A DNA stretch of 64,000 nucleotides from Synechococcus sp. RedBA-s (GCF_024345495.1 NZ_JAGQBF010000001.1:62001-126000), one strand, 5' to 3'; counted from the stretch's first letter, positions 1-10,105 are shown. The notes: a model not told the origin generated them from the sequence alone. A program made the numbers and translations.

Positions 1-274
<274 letters not shown>

Positions 275-343
275 CAGTCCTTCTCAGGGCGGAGTCAAGG
301 GCGCTGGCACTGGGTAACTTGCGGGTTCCCCTGCGCCCCAGCC

Positions 344-511
344 ATGTCGGTGACCAAGGAAGACGGCGGCAAGCTCAACGCCTTCGCCAGGGAGCCCCGC
401 ATGGAGGTGATCGAGACGGGGACAAGCCGCAGCCGCTCAACCACCATCCTGCTGCTGGCGGGCCTCGCTCTGGTGCTGGTGATGGTGGCGGTGGCGGCGG
501 GGATCAGCTGA
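344..511 (+). CDS. psb34: Psb34-type photosystem II assembly protein (ssl1498 family, Hlip-like)
   Basis: This is a 55-residue single-pass membrane protein. The N-terminus carries the family motif GGKLNAFAREP at residues 8-18, and one hydrophobic helix follows at about residues 34-54. Proteins of this type (Synechocystis ssl1498, Thermosynechococcus Psb34) bind near CP47 in photosystem II assembly intermediates and resemble high-light-inducible proteins without being true chlorophyll a/b-binding Hlips. The ATG is the only sensible start. The gene sits between thiG and sqdB, about 90 bp upstream of sqdB on the same strand. The symbol is by family resemblance; the assembly role is known from other species and not shown here. 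Confidence 0.8.
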   Translation: MSVTKEDGGKLNAFAREPRMEVIETGTSRSRSTTILLLAGLALVLVMVAVAAGIS

Positions 512-602
512 GCTCCTGGATCCCGACCGCCTGCTGGGGGGGTCGGAACGCCTGTAGTAGCTTGCCCCCAGGAGCATCGGCTCGTTCAGCAGGAGTTCAG
601 AC

Positions 603-1799
603 GTGAAGGTTCTCGTTCTCGGCGGCGACGGCTTCTGCGGCTGGCCGTGCTGCGTAAATCTGGCCGAGGCCGGCCATGAGGTGGTCATGGTCGACAACCT
701 CAGCCGGCGCAAGATCGACGTGGATCTGGGGGTGGAATCGCTCACCCCGATCGCCACCGTGCATGACCGCCTGCGGGCCTGGGAGGAGACGGGCGGCCGC
801 GCCATCCGCTTCGTGCACCTGGACATCGCCCAGGACTACCAGCTGCTGCTGGAGCTGCTGCGCAGCGAGCGCCCGGAGGCCGTGGTCCATTTCGCCGAGC
901 AGCGGGCGGCTCCCTACTCGATGAAATCCAGCGCCACCAAGCGCTACACCGTCGACAACAACGTCAACGGCACCCACAACCTGCTCTGCGCGATCGTTGA
1001 AAGCGGCCTCGACATCCACATCGTGCACCTGGGCACCATGGGGGTCTACGGCTACGGCTCCCACCGGGGCGCCACGATTCCCGAGGGCTATCTCACCGTC
1101 GAGGTCCCCCAGGCCGACGGCAGCCGCTTCCGCGAGAAGATCCTGCACCCCACGGATCCCGGCAGCATCTATCACATGACCAAGACGCTGGATCAGCTTC
1201 TTTTTTACTACTACAACAAAAATGACGGCATTCGCGTCACCGACCTGCACCAGGGCATTGTCTGGGGCACCAACACCGATCTCACCGATCGCGATCCCCG
1301 CCTGGTGAACCGCTTCGACTACGACGGCGATTACGGCACGGTGCTCAACCGCTTCCTGATGCAGGCCGCGATCGGCTATCCCCTCAGCGTGCATGGCACC
1401 GGCGGCCAGACCCGCGCCTTCATCCACATCCGTGATTCGGTCAAATGCGTGGAGCTGGCAATCGATCACCCGCCCGCCTCCGGCGAGAAGGTGCGCATCC
1501 ACAACCAGATGACCGAGAGCCACAAGGTCAAGGATCTTGCGGAGAAAGTGGCGGCGGTCACCGGCGCCCAGGTGAGTCACCTGCCCAATCCGCGCAAGGA
1601 GGCGATCGAAAATGATTTGATTGTGGATAACCGCAGCCTGATCGAGCTGGGCCTCAAGCCCACCACCCTCGAAGACGGCCTGCTCAGCGAAGTGGTGGAT
1701 GTAGCCCGGCGCTGGGCCGACCGCTGCGACCGCTCACGCATTCCCTGCGTCTCCTCCTGGACCACCACCCAGGCGGCCGCCCTCAAGGCCGTTGTCTGA
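603..1799 (+). CDS. sqdB: UDP-sulfoquinovose synthase
   Basis: SqdB is an extended-SDR enzyme that joins sulfite to UDP-glucose to give UDP-sulfoquinovose, the head-group donor for the thylakoid sulfolipid SQDG. The 398-residue protein has the N-terminal NAD-binding motif GGDGFCG (residues 8-14), a Thr145 in HLGTMGVYG, and the catalytic Tyr190-x-x-x-Lys194 pair in SIYHMTK, matching the residues known from plant SQD1. Translation starts at GTG 603, with an AGGAG element about 10 bases upstream. It is followed 30 bp later by sqdX, so the two SQDG genes form a probable operon, as in other cyanobacteria. Confidence 0.97.
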   Translation: MKVLVLGGDGFCGWPCCVNLAEAGHEVVMVDNLSRRKIDVDLGVESLTPIATVHDRLRAWEETGGRAIRFVHLDIAQDYQLLLELLRSERPEAVVHFAEQRAAPYSMKSSATKRYTVDNNVNGTHNLLCAIVESGLDIHIVHLGTMGVYGYGSHRGATIPEGYLTVEVPQADGSRFREKILHPTDPGSIYHMTKTLDQLLFYYYNKNDGIRVTDLHQGIVWGTNTDLTDRDPRLVNRFDYDGDYGTVLNRFLMQAAIGYPLSVHGTGGQTRAFIHIRDSVKCVELAIDHPPASGEKVRIHNQMTESHKVKDLAEKVAAVTGAQVSHLPNPRKEAIENDLIVDNRSLIELGLKPTTLEDGLLSEVVDVARRWADRCDRSRIPCVSSWTTTQAAALKAVV

Positions 1800-1829
1800 G
1801 CCCGGGACCATGCACCGACTGCGGCTGCC

Positions 1830-2963
1830 GTGAAGATCGCCCTGTTCACTGAAACCTTCCTACCCAAGGTGGACGGCATCGTCACGCGTCTCACCAAGAC
1901 CGTGGAACATCTGGTGCGGGCCGGGGATGAGGTGCTGCTGTTCTGCCCAGAGGGAGCCCCCTCGATTTACAGGGGCGCGCGGGTGATCGGCGTACCGGCC
2001 CTGCCCCTGCCGCTCTACCCGGAGCTGAAGCTCGCCCTGCCCCGTCCGGCCGTGGCCGAAGCCCTGGAGGCGTTCCAGCCCGATGTGGTGCATGTGGTCA
2101 ACCCGGCGGTGCTGGGGCTGGGGGGCATCTGGATGGCCCGCACCCGCCAGATCCCGCTGGTGGCCAGCTATCACACCCACCTGCCCAAATACCTGGAGCA
2201 TTACGGCATGGGCGTGCTCGAGCCCCTGCTCTGGGAACTGCTCAAGGCCGCCCACAACCAGGCCGTGCTCAATCTCTGCACCTCCTCGGTGATGGTGGAG
2301 GAGCTCGCTCAGCGGGGCATCCAGCACACCGCCCTCTGGCAGCGGGGGGTCGACACCGAGATGTTCCGGCCCGAGCTGCGCTCGGAGACCATGCGGCGGC
2401 GGTTGATGGGGCCCCATCCCGACAGCGACAGCCTGCTGCTCTATGTGGGTCGACTGTCAGCCGAGAAACAGATCGAGCGGATCCGGCCGGTGCTCGACGC
2501 CCTGCCCCAGGCCCGGCTGGCCCTGGTGGGCGACGGCCCGCACCGGGGGCAGCTGGAGAAGGTGTTCGAGGGAACCGCCACCACCTTCGTGGGCTATCTG
2601 GGCGGCGAGGAGCTGGCGAGCGCCTATGCCAGTGCCGATGCCTTTCTCTTCCCCTCCAGCACCGAAACCCTGGGGCTGGTGCTGCTGGAGGCGATGGCGG
2701 CGGGCTGCCCCGTGGTGGGCGCCAACCGCGGCGGCATCCCCGACATCGTCACCGATGGGGTCAACGGCTGCCTCTACGACCCCGACGACGACGCCTCCCT
2801 CACCGCCGCCACCCTGCGGCTGCTGGCCAGCCCCGAGCGGCGCGAGCAGCTGCGGCTGGCAGCCCGCCAGGAAGCCGAGCGCTGGGGCTGGGCCGGAGCC
2901 ACCGCCCAGCTGCGCCGTTTCTACCGCGATGTGGCCGGCAGCCCCCTTCAGCTGGCGGCCTGA
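1830..2963 (+). CDS. sqdX: Sulfolipid synthase, GT4 glycosyltransferase
   Basis: SqdX transfers sulfoquinovose from UDP-sulfoquinovose to diacylglycerol at the membrane to make SQDG. The 377-residue protein is a two-domain GT-B fold. The N-terminal half begins KIALFTETFLPKVDGIV, and the C-terminal half carries LLYVGRLSAEKQIE and the GT4 nucleotide-binding E-x7-E region in STETLGLVLLEAMAAGCPVV. The start is GTG at 1830. The 3' end overlaps the converging PBP2 gene by 16 bp. Position directly after sqdB supports the specific assignment over a generic GT4 enzyme. Confidence 0.95.
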   Translation: MKIALFTETFLPKVDGIVTRLTKTVEHLVRAGDEVLLFCPEGAPSIYRGARVIGVPALPLPLYPELKLALPRPAVAEALEAFQPDVVHVVNPAVLGLGGIWMARTRQIPLVASYHTHLPKYLEHYGMGVLEPLLWELLKAAHNQAVLNLCTSSVMVEELAQRGIQHTALWQRGVDTEMFRPELRSETMRRRLMGPHPDSDSLLLYVGRLSAEKQIERIRPVLDALPQARLALVGDGPHRGQLEKVFEGTATTFVGYLGGEELASAYASADAFLFPSSTETLGLVLLEAMAAGCPVVGANRGGIPDIVTDGVNGCLYDPDDDASLTAATLRLLASPERREQLRLAARQEAERWGWAGATAQLRRFYRDVAGSPLQLAA

Positions 2964-4657
2964 GCCGGCTTGAACCAGGTGGCCAACAGGGCCTTCACCA
3001 TCGGCACGGCGATGGTGCCGCCGTAGCCACCACTGTTCTCGCCGAGGGCAATGATCACCAGATCGGGCTTCTCAGCTGGGGCATAGCCGCCGAACCAGGC
3101 GTGGTCCGGGCGCGGCGGGTCTTCGGCCGTGCCGGTCTTGCCGGCCACCGCCGGCAGCCTGGGATCGTTGAGCATGGTGGCGGTGCCGCTCGTGACCACC
3201 TCGCGCAGACCCTGGCGCAGCACCTGGAGCGTGGTGGGCTTGAGGCCGATCCAGGTGCGGGGGGTATCGCGCTCCACCAGGTGGGGCGTCACCAGCCAGC
3301 CGCCGTTGGCCACAGCCGCATAGAGGCGCGCCATCTGCAGCGGCGTCACTGAAACGGCCCCCTGACCGATCGCTGAAGTGATCGTGTCAACGGATGTCCA
3401 GGATTCGCCCAGCACTTTTTTCTTCCAGGCCTTGTCCCCCAGCAACCCCGGACTCTCCTCATCGCGCAGTTCAATGCCGGTGAGGCTGCCGTAGCCCAGG
3501 CGCCGCGCCGCTTTGAACAGCTCCTCGGAGCCCACCTTCAGGCCCAGTCGGTAGAAGAAGCTGTTGCTGCTCACTGCCAGCGCGAAGGGGAAACCGATGC
3601 TGCCGAAGCTGCCGTGATCGGCGTAGCACTGACCGTCGTAGCAGAAGGAGCCGGAGGTGGAGATCGTGGATTTGGGGCCGTAGCGGCCCGATTCGAGGCC
3701 GGCGATCGTGCTGATCAGCTTGAAGGTGCTGGCGGGGGGGAAGGACCGCATCGCCCTGTTGAGCATGGGCGCTTCCGGGCGGTTGATGTTGTTCCACTGG
3801 GCCGTGGTGGGTCCTGTGGAGAAGATGTTGGGGTCGAAGTTGGGACGGCTCGCCATGGCGCGGATGGCGCCGGTGCGGGGGTCCATCGCCACGATTGCCC
3901 CTTTGCTCACCCCATCAAGGGCCTTCTCAGCGGTGCGCTGCAGCTCCAGATCCAGGGTGAGGCGCAGGTCCTTGCCGGCGCGGGCCTGTTTGTCCCCCAG
4001 CACCCGCTGCACCTGGCCCTCGGCATTCACCTCCAGCTGCTGGCCGCCCCACTCGCCGCGCAGGTGGGATTCATAGACCTGCTCCAGCCCGGTGCGCCCG
4101 ATGCGGTCCTGCACCCGGTAGCCCTTGTCGGCCAGACGGGCGAATTCCTCCTCGGTGATGCCGCTGGTGTAGCCGAGCACATGGGCGGCCAGGGGACCGC
4201 CGGGGTAGGAGCGCAGATAGTCGACATCGACTTCGGCGCCATCGAGATTGGCCGCCTGCTCCCGGAAGCGCAGCGCCTGGACACTGCTGAGGGAACTGGC
4301 CAGCTCGATGCGGTAGCCGTCGCCGTGGAGCCCCTCGGTGTAGTTCTGCTCCAGCTGCTTCGCCGGCAGTGCCAGCAGCTTTGAGAGCTGGTTGCGCAGG
4401 GCCGGCCAGCGCTCCTTCGGCACCAGCCGGGGCTGGAGGTAAAGGTTGTAGGTGAGGCGGCTGGTGGCCAGCACTTCCCCATGGCGGTCGAGCAGGCGGC
4501 CGCGGACGGGGTGACGGGGCACCAGGCGGATGCGGTTCTGGTCGGCCCGCAAGCGGTTTTCGGGGCCCTGGGCCAGCTGCAGCCAGGCCAGACGGGCCCC
4601 CATCGCCCAGGCCGCCAGCAGCACCACCGCCAGCAACCAGGCCGGCTGATGACTCAT
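2948..4657 (-). CDS. mrdA: Penicillin-binding protein 2 (peptidoglycan D,D-transpeptidase)
   Basis: This class B PBP crosslinks peptidoglycan, normally with RodA during elongation. With the ATG at 4657 it has 569 residues: one N-terminal membrane helix (about 6-28), a pedestal/dimerisation domain, then the transpeptidase domain. The active-site motifs are all present: SxxK as STFK at 310-313, SxN as SSN at 363-365, and KTG at 507-509. An in-frame ATG at 4699 would add 14 polar residues before the membrane anchor, so the inner start is preferred. The C-terminus overlaps the end of sqdX by 16 bp. Family resemblance is to PBP2/MrdA more than to the division protein FtsI. Confidence 0.92.
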   Translation of the reverse strand: MSHQPAWLLAVVLLAAWAMGARLAWLQLAQGPENRLRADQNRIRLVPRHPVRGRLLDRHGEVLATSRLTYNLYLQPRLVPKERWPALRNQLSKLLALPAKQLEQNYTEGLHGDGYRIELASSLSSVQALRFREQAANLDGAEVDVDYLRSYPGGPLAAHVLGYTSGITEEEFARLADKGYRVQDRIGRTGLEQVYESHLRGEWGGQQLEVNAEGQVQRVLGDKQARAGKDLRLTLDLELQRTAEKALDGVSKGAIVAMDPRTGAIRAMASRPNFDPNIFSTGPTTAQWNNINRPEAPMLNRAMRSFPPASTFKLISTIAGLESGRYGPKSTISTSGSFCYDGQCYADHGSFGSIGFPFALAVSSNSFFYRLGLKVGSEELFKAARRLGYGSLTGIELRDEESPGLLGDKAWKKKVLGESWTSVDTITSAIGQGAVSVTPLQMARLYAAVANGGWLVTPHLVERDTPRTWIGLKPTTLQVLRQGLREVVTSGTATMLNDPRLPAVAGKTGTAEDPPRPDHAWFGGYAPAEKPDLVIIALGENSGGYGGTIAVPMVKALLATWFKPAQAAS

Positions 4658-4703
4658 GCCCGAGTGCCGCGATGGGCCGGGCTGGAATCCAATGGCCATC
4701 GCC

Positions 4704-5093
4704 TCAGGCCCCGAGGCGGCGCTCGAGGTTCTCCAGGCGCCCGGAAATGCGCGCCAGAGCCTCCTGCAGCGCCAGCCGTTCGTCAGCTCCGCTGGCGGCG
4801 GCGGGCGGCGGGCCGCTCAGATCCGTAGAGAAATCAGAGGGCACATCACGCACCTCCACTTTCAGCACAGGGTTGCCCAGTCCGGGTTGCACCTGATCCA
4901 GGCTTTCACGCACGGCCTTGGCGGCCGCATCCCCCTCCTGGCGCAGCTGGGCCAGGGGGTCGTCGGTGGCGGTAAAGGCCTCGACCACCTGGCGGGGTCC
5001 GCCCCGGCGGGCCCGGTCCACCATGGCAATGCCCACGGGAAGGATCTCCTCCATCAGGGTGAGCCGCAGGGCATCAAAGGGATCGGCAGCCAT
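4704..5093 (-). CDS. Conserved cyanobacterial protein of unknown function
   Basis: This is a 129-residue acidic soluble protein with no domain I recognise. It starts MAADPFDALRLTLMEEILP, continues with a predicted helical region, and ends in a helical or coiled-coil segment (LALQEALARISGRLENLERR). The start chosen is the ATG at 5093, which has an AGGAG element just upstream in the transcript; the longer in-frame reading from 5132 lacks this. It lies 46 bp upstream of PBP2 and 83 bp downstream of another unknown gene, all on the minus strand. I recall similar proteins only from cyanobacteria. Confidence 0.7.
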   Translation of the reverse strand: MAADPFDALRLTLMEEILPVGIAMVDRARRGGPRQVVEAFTATDDPLAQLRQEGDAAAKAVRESLDQVQPGLGNPVLKVEVRDVPSDFSTDLSGPPPAAASGADERLALQEALARISGRLENLERRLGA

Positions 5094-5176
5094 GGCAGAA
5101 CTCCTGAAGCGAACGCCGCTGGCAAGCACCATCGGACCGTTTCGCCAGTCTGACGCCCAGCAGAGCGCCGGAGGGT

Positions 5177-5785
5177 TCAGGGGGTGCGCTGGATCCCGGG
5201 CTCGAGGATCACCCCCCGACAGAACTCACGGGACCCCACCCACCAGCCGCCCACCACGGCCAGGGCCAGGGCAGCGGTGATGGGCAGCAGCGCCTGGCGG
5301 GTCATGTCGAGGCTGAACCACTCCCCCCAGCCCCGCAGGGTCCGCTCACGATCAAAGCGGCGGCGCTCGCGCTGCTCCAGCTTCAAGCGACGCTGCAGCG
5401 ATTTCTCCACCCAGCGCTCAAAGGCCCGCTTCTTGGTGACCGCCATCTTGCGCTCCACCTCCAGCAGGTGGCCGGCGCTGAGATCGGGGTGGAAGGTGCT
5501 GATCAGCTCCAGACTCTTGATGAACATCTCCACGGCGCCATCCTTGATCTGGCGCTCACCGTCACTGATTTCCTCCCAGTGCACTTCCGGGTAGAAACGG
5601 CCACGGTTGGCCAGAATCTGCTCCTCCGGCAACTGACCGGGTTCGCGCAACCAGCGATCGGTGTTGGCATCGAAGCGGCGCCAGTAGAGAAAGGGATTGA
5701 GATAGATGGTCTTCCCCCCCAGCACGATGCTGTCCTGCTGCAGGCGGCGCTGCACCTGGGGATCCTGCTGGGTGACGGCGGTCAA
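5177..5785 (-). CDS. Conserved cyanobacterial protein with C-terminal membrane helix
   Basis: The product is about 202 residues. The first half is a soluble region with many aromatic residues (YLNPFLYWRRFDANTDRW), the middle is very basic (KKRAFERWVEKSLQRRLKLE, followed by RERRRF), and the C-terminus has one membrane helix (LLPITAALALAVVGGWWVG). This suggests a tail-anchored cytoplasmic protein. The frame opens at a TTG (5785), with a GTG at 5755 as an alternative; no ATG is available in a sensible place, so the start is uncertain. It lies 58 bp downstream of guaA on the same strand. Function unknown. Confidence 0.72.
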   Translation of the reverse strand: MTAVTQQDPQVQRRLQQDSIVLGGKTIYLNPFLYWRRFDANTDRWLREPGQLPEEQILANRGRFYPEVHWEEISDGERQIKDGAVEMFIKSLELISTFHPDLSAGHLLEVERKMAVTKKRAFERWVEKSLQRRLKLEQRERRRFDRERTLRGWGEWFSLDMTRQALLPITAALALAVVGGWWVGSREFCRGVILEPGIQRTP

Positions 5786-5843
5786 GGAAAACAGGCTGGG
5801 AGCCGATGGTATCGAACACAGGCCGGTGGGGCCAGCGCTGCGC

Positions 5844-7442
5844 CTATTCCCACTCGATCGTGCCGGGGGGCTTGCTGGTGATGTCGAGCACCACCCGGTT
5901 CACCCCCTGCACCTCATTGACGATCCGGTTGGAGATGCGCTCCAGCAGGTCGTAGGGCAGGCGGGACCAGTCGGCGGTCATGCCGTCTTCGCTGGAGACG
6001 CAGCGCAGCACGATCGGATAGGCATAGGTGCGCTTGTCGCCCATCACACCGACGCTGCGCACCGGCAGCAGCACGGCAAAGGCCTGCCAGATCTCGTGAT
6101 AGAGGCCGGCGGTATTCACCTCTTCGCGCACGATCAGGTCAGCGTCGCGCAGGATGTTGAGCTTCTCAGCGCTCACCTCGCCGAGGATGCGAATCGCCAG
6201 GCCAGGGCCCGGGAAGGGGTGGCGGCGCACGATTTCCTCGGGCAGGCCGAGGCTGCGGCCCACCTTGCGCACCTCATCTTTGAACAGGCGCCGCAGGGGC
6301 TCCACCAGCTTGAACTGCAGATCCTTGGGCAGCCCGCCCACGTTGTGGTGGCTCTTGATCTTCACCGCCACCCGCTCGCCGGTTTTGGGATCGAGGTTGG
6401 TGCCGGCCGACTCGATTACATCGGGGTAAAGTGTGCCCTGGGCAAGGTAATCGAAGGGTCCGAGCCGCTTGCTTTCCTCCTCGAACACACGGATGAATTC
6501 AGCACCGATGATCTTGCGCTTCTGCTCAGGATCGGTGATGCCATCGAGCTTGGCGAGGAAGCGATCACGGGCATTGATGTACTCAACTCGAATATGGAAT
6601 TGCGCATCAAAGAACTCAGTGAGGAACTCCGGCTCACCCTTGCGCATGAATCCCTGATCGATGAACATGCAGGTGAGCTGATCACCGATGGCCCGGTGCA
6701 GCAGGAAGGCCAGCGTGGAGGAATCAACCCCGCCGGAAAGCGCCAGCAGCACACGCTTATCCCCCACCCGCTCACGCACATCGGCCAGGGCTTCGTCAAT
6801 GAAGGTGGCCGTGGTCCAGTCAGGTTCGCAGCCGCAGATGTGATAAACGAAGTTGCGGATCATCGCCATTCCGCCTAGGGAATGCACCACTTCGGGGTGG
6901 AACTGCACGCCATACAGACGACGCTGGTGATCGGCCACCGCCGCTTCCGGGGTGTTGTCGGTGTGGGCGAGGCGGCTGAAGCCCGGCGGCAGGGCCTGAA
7001 CCGAATCCCCGTGGCTCATCCACATCGTTGAGCCGTGCTCCACGTTGATGAGCAGATCGACCGGGTCATCCACGTAGAGGGGCGCCTTGCCGTACTCGCC
7101 CCGGCCGGCGGCCACCACCTGACCGCCGAGCTGCTGCACCATCAGCTGCATGCCATAGCAGACCCCCAGCACCGGAATGCCCAGGCCCCAGATGGCGGGA
7201 TCGCACAGGGGTGCCCCCTCCTCGTAGACCGAACTGGGGCCGCCGCTGAGGATGATTCCCTTTGGTGCCAGCCGTTGGATCTCCTCCACGCTGGTGGCAT
7301 AGCCCAGCACCAGGGAATAGACCTCGGTTTCCCTGACCCGCCTGGCAATCAGCTCGGAGTACTGGGAGCCGAAATCAAGGATGACGATCGCCGGCAGGCG
7401 TGAGCTCTCGGGCTGTTCGGTCGAGGGGGACGGGTGGGACAT
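5844..7442 (-). CDS. guaA: GMP synthase (glutamine-hydrolysing)
   Basis: GuaA aminates XMP to GMP using glutamine and ATP. The 532-residue protein has an N-terminal class I glutamine amidotransferase domain with the nucleophile in LGVCYGMQL and the His-Glu pair in QFHPEV. Next come an ATP-pyrophosphatase domain with the PP-loop [10 protein letters not shown] and a C-terminal dimerisation domain ending IEWE, as is usual. An ATG at 7442 is chosen; the longer reading from 7481 would overlap the cbiD stop. It lies just downstream of cbiD on the same strand. Confidence 0.97.
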   Translation of the reverse strand: MSHPSPSTEQPESSRLPAIVILDFGSQYSELIARRVRETEVYSLVLGYATSVEEIQRLAPKGIILSGGPSSVYEEGAPLCDPAIWGLGIPVLGVCYGMQLMVQQLGGQVVAAGRGEYGKAPLYVDDPVDLLINVEHGSTMWMSHGDSVQALPPGFSRLAHTDNTPEAAVADHQRRLYGVQFHPEVVHSLGGMAMIRNFVYHICGCEPDWTTATFIDEALADVRERVGDKRVLLALSGGVDSSTLAFLLHRAIGDQLTCMFIDQGFMRKGEPEFLTEFFDAQFHIRVEYINARDRFLAKLDGITDPEQKRKIIGAEFIRVFEEESKRLGPFDYLAQGTLYPDVIESAGTNLDPKTGERVAVKIKSHHNVGGLPKDLQFKLVEPLRRLFKDEVRKVGRSLGLPEEIVRRHPFPGPGLAIRILGEVSAEKLNILRDADLIVREEVNTAGLYHEIWQAFAVLLPVRSVGVMGDKRTYAYPIVLRCVSSEDGMTADWSRLPYDLLERISNRIVNEVQGVNRVVLDITSKPPGTIEWE

Positions 7443-7477
7443 AACGACCGAATCACGGCCTGCCTGGCCTTTTGGGC

Positions 7478-8650
7478 TCACCCTAGGTCGTGCCGGAAAG
7501 CCTTCAGCAGCTCCTGGCCGCAGGGCCCCGCCACCCGCAGCTGCCGTGCTCGATCGAACAGCGCCGCCCCGATCCGGGTGGGGAAACGGCCGTAGCGGGC
7601 CAGGTAGGCCTGGCTGCGGGTCTCGATTGCCAGGGCCAGGCGTGCCTCGATCCGGGCCGCCAGCGGCCCATCGAGCTCCTGCAACTCCGCCAAAGCAGCC
7701 TCCACCGTGGGCGCCTGGAACAAGCGCTGCAGCTCGGGGCCGCCCATCCCCTCAAGCGCCGCCAGAGCCGTGAGCACCTCGGCGCGTCCATCGGCCAGGT
7801 GGTGATGGGTGTGGAAGATCCCTCCCGCCAGCTTGATCAACTTGCCGTGGTAACCGAACAGCAGCAGCCGCTCCACGCCGGCTTCGGCCGCCGCCACGAT
7901 CAGGGGGCCGAGCCAGTTGCCGGCCTTGAGCAGCAGGCCGGCGGGCAGACCCAGCCGGGGCGCCAGATCCAGCCCGTTCTCTCCGATCACCAGCACCAGA
8001 TCGCGGGGATGGGGCGAGCGGGGCCACTGGCGCAAGGTTTCGAGGCACTGCTCCAGCCGATCGGGAGCGGCGCTGCTCTGGACCACGGCCTGGGTGCCGA
8101 TCAGAGCCAGGCCGTCCACCACCCCGAAGGCTTCATTGCTGGTGCGGCCGGCCAGCTCCCTGCCCCGGGGGAACACCAGCTGCAGCCGCAATCCGCGCCC
8201 CGCTGGCAACAGGGGCAGGAGATTGACCTCCAGCAGGCGGCGGGCATAGGCGGAGAGGCAAAGCTCCCGGCTGCCGGCCAACACTCCCAGCCCCTCCCCC
8301 GCCTCCAGCAGCAGCCGCTGGGATGGCCCCTTCCCCTGGGGCGGCTCCTGGGGCGGCTCCCACCAACTGGCCCGCACCCACACCAGCAGGCCCCGGGTGA
8401 GGTCGAGGCCATCGCCCGGATCGCAGCGGGCCATGCCCAGGGCCTGACCATCGCCGAGGGCGGCGGCGGCCTCCACCGGCACCAGCTCAACGCCGGGCGG
8501 CTCCAACAGCTCCAGCGGCTGGGCCTCGCTGCTGCCCCTGGGAGTCGCGGCGTCAGGCGCCCGGGCCTCGGCCTGCAGCAACGCCTCCAGGGCGGCACGG
8601 GCTGCCGCAGCCACCCAGACCGGCAGGGTGAAGGGCGTCGCTTGGGTCAT
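7478..8650 (-). CDS. cbiD: Cobalt-precorrin-5B C1-methyltransferase
   Basis: CbiD methylates C-1 of cobalt-precorrin-5B in the anaerobic (cobalt-early) route to cobamides. The 390-residue protein opens with [18 protein letters not shown], an N-terminal helix in place of the usual Gly/Thr start, and has the family signatures [18 protein letters not shown] near the middle and [20 protein letters not shown] in the second half. The start is set at the ATG 8650; the frame stays open to 8728, but the extra Ser/Pro-rich residues look non-coding. Picocyanobacteria make pseudocobalamin by this route. The gene ends 35 bp before the guaA start. Confidence 0.9.
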   Translation of the reverse strand: MTQATPFTLPVWVAAAARAALEALLQAEARAPDAATPRGSSEAQPLELLEPPGVELVPVEAAAALGDGQALGMARCDPGDGLDLTRGLLVWVRASWWEPPQEPPQGKGPSQRLLLEAGEGLGVLAGSRELCLSAYARRLLEVNLLPLLPAGRGLRLQLVFPRGRELAGRTSNEAFGVVDGLALIGTQAVVQSSAAPDRLEQCLETLRQWPRSPHPRDLVLVIGENGLDLAPRLGLPAGLLLKAGNWLGPLIVAAAEAGVERLLLFGYHGKLIKLAGGIFHTHHHLADGRAEVLTALAALEGMGGPELQRLFQAPTVEAALAELQELDGPLAARIEARLALAIETRSQAYLARYGRFPTRIGAALFDRARQLRVAGPCGQELLKAFRHDLG

Positions 8651-8784
8651 CGGCTGGGACCTGGCTGCGGAGTGGATCGGGAGGCTGGATGGGGAGCTGG
8701 GGCTAGACGCTGAAGTGGGCGGTGTCACCTTCGTTTTTTAAGGTGGTGAATTGGGCCGCCGCGCCCGTCCCCCCAGCGCCCCCC

Positions 8785-9936
8785 ATGCAGGACAAGCTCA
8801 CCCTGATGATCCCCGGCCCCACGCCGGTGCCTGAAACCGTCCTGCTGGCCATGAGCCGCCACCCGATCGGCCATCGCAGCGCCGAATTCCAGGCGATCGT
8901 GAAGCGCACCAGCGCGCAACTCAAGTGGCTGCATCAAACCGAAGGTGATGTGCTGGCCATCACCGGCAGCGGCACCGCCGCCATGGAGGCGGGCATCATC
9001 AACGTGCTGAGCCGGGGCGACAAGGTGCTCTGCGGGGACAATGGCAAGTTCGGTGAGCGCTGGGTGAAGGTGGCCCGGGCCTACGGCCTGGAGGTGGAGG
9101 TGATCCGCGCCGACTGGGGCCAGCCCCTGGATCCGGAGGCCTTCCGCCAGGCCCTTGAGGCCGACAGCGACAAACAGATCCGCGCGGTGATCCTCACCCA
9201 CTCGGAAACCTCCACCGGGGTGATCAATGACCTGGAAACGATCTCCCGTCATGTGCATGCCCATGGCCAGGCCTTGGTGGTGGCTGACTGCGTCACCAGC
9301 CTGGGGGCCTGCCCGGTGCCGGTGGATGCCTGGGGCCTCGACGTGGTGGGCTCGGGCTCACAGAAGGGCTACATGATGCCGCCGGGCCTGGCCTTTGTGG
9401 CCATGAGCGAGCGGGCCTGGCACGCACACAAGCGCTCCGACCTGCCCAAGTTCTACCTGGATCTGGGCAAGTACCGGAAATCAGCCGCCGCTGACAGCAA
9501 CCCCTTCACGCCGCCGGTGACGCTGTACTACGCCCTGGAAGCCGCCCTCGAGATGATGCAGCAGGAAGGATTGGAGGCCATTTTCGCCCGCCATGCCCGG
9601 CTGCAGCGGGCCACCCAGGCCGCCATGCGCGCCATCGGCCTGCCCCTTTACGCCGCTGACGGCCACGGCAGCCCGTCGATCACGGCGGTGGCCCCCGAAG
9701 GCCTCGACGCCGAGGTACTCCGCAAAAAAGTGAAGGAGCGCTACGACATCCTGCTGGCGGGCGGCCAGGACCATCTGAAGGGCAAGGTGTTTCGCATCGG
9801 TCACCTGGGCTTCGTCTGTGATCGCGACGTGCTCACGGCAGTGGCCGCCATCGAAGCGACCCTGCAGGAGCTGGGGGCTGCCCGCCAGCCGGTGGGATCA
9901 GGTCTGGCCGCCGCGGCCAGGGAGCTGGCGGCCTGA
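8785..9936 (+). CDS. Class V aminotransferase, alanine/serine-glyoxylate type
   Basis: This PLP enzyme of fold type I has 383 residues. Family features are the start LMIPGPTPVPETVL, the cofactor-binding GSGTAAMEA around residue 61, the Asp in VVADCVTSLGA (168), and the Schiff-base lysine Lys194 in VGSGSQKGYMMPPG. Proteins of this group are alanine- or serine-glyoxylate aminotransferases and work in photorespiratory glyoxylate disposal; they are sometimes mislabelled as a soluble hydrogenase subunit. The exact amino donor cannot be read from sequence. The ATG at 8785 is preferred to the earlier one at 8722, which would add a low-complexity leader. It is divergent from cbiD. Confidence 0.9.
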   Translation: MQDKLTLMIPGPTPVPETVLLAMSRHPIGHRSAEFQAIVKRTSAQLKWLHQTEGDVLAITGSGTAAMEAGIINVLSRGDKVLCGDNGKFGERWVKVARAYGLEVEVIRADWGQPLDPEAFRQALEADSDKQIRAVILTHSETSTGVINDLETISRHVHAHGQALVVADCVTSLGACPVPVDAWGLDVVGSGSQKGYMMPPGLAFVAMSERAWHAHKRSDLPKFYLDLGKYRKSAAADSNPFTPPVTLYYALEAALEMMQQEGLEAIFARHARLQRATQAAMRAIGLPLYAADGHGSPSITAVAPEGLDAEVLRKKVKERYDILLAGGQDHLKGKVFRIGHLGFVCDRDVLTAVAAIEATLQELGAARQPVGSGLAAAARELAA

Positions 9937-10007
9937 GGAACGGCAGCAAGGCCCGGGGTTGACGCGTTCAGTTCCGGGCTGATCACTCTTTGCTAGGGTA
10001 AAGGAAT

Positions 10008-10079
10008 GCGGGTGTAATTCAGTGGTAGAATGTCAGCTTCCCAAGCTGAACGTCGCCGGTTCGAGTCCGGTCACCCGCT
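10008..10079 (+). tRNA. tRNA-Gly (anticodon CCC)
   Basis: The 72-nt cloverleaf is complete. The acceptor arms GCGGGTG/CACCCGC pair fully, the D-loop region contains AATTCAGTGGTAGAAT, the anticodon stem is TCAGC/GCTGA with loop TTCCCAA, and the T-arm is GCCGG-TTCGAGT-CCGGT. The loop gives anticodon CCC, which reads GGG. The 3' CCA is not encoded, as is common in cyanobacteria. A weak -10-like TAGGGT lies 9 bp upstream (9994-9999). Confidence 0.95.
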
Positions 10080-10105
10080 TGCGATCTCAGAATCAACCAG
10101 GACGT

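Noticed and set aside
597-1580. 327-codon frame opposite sqdB
   Set aside because: Shadow of sqdB, whose catalytic residues are intact.
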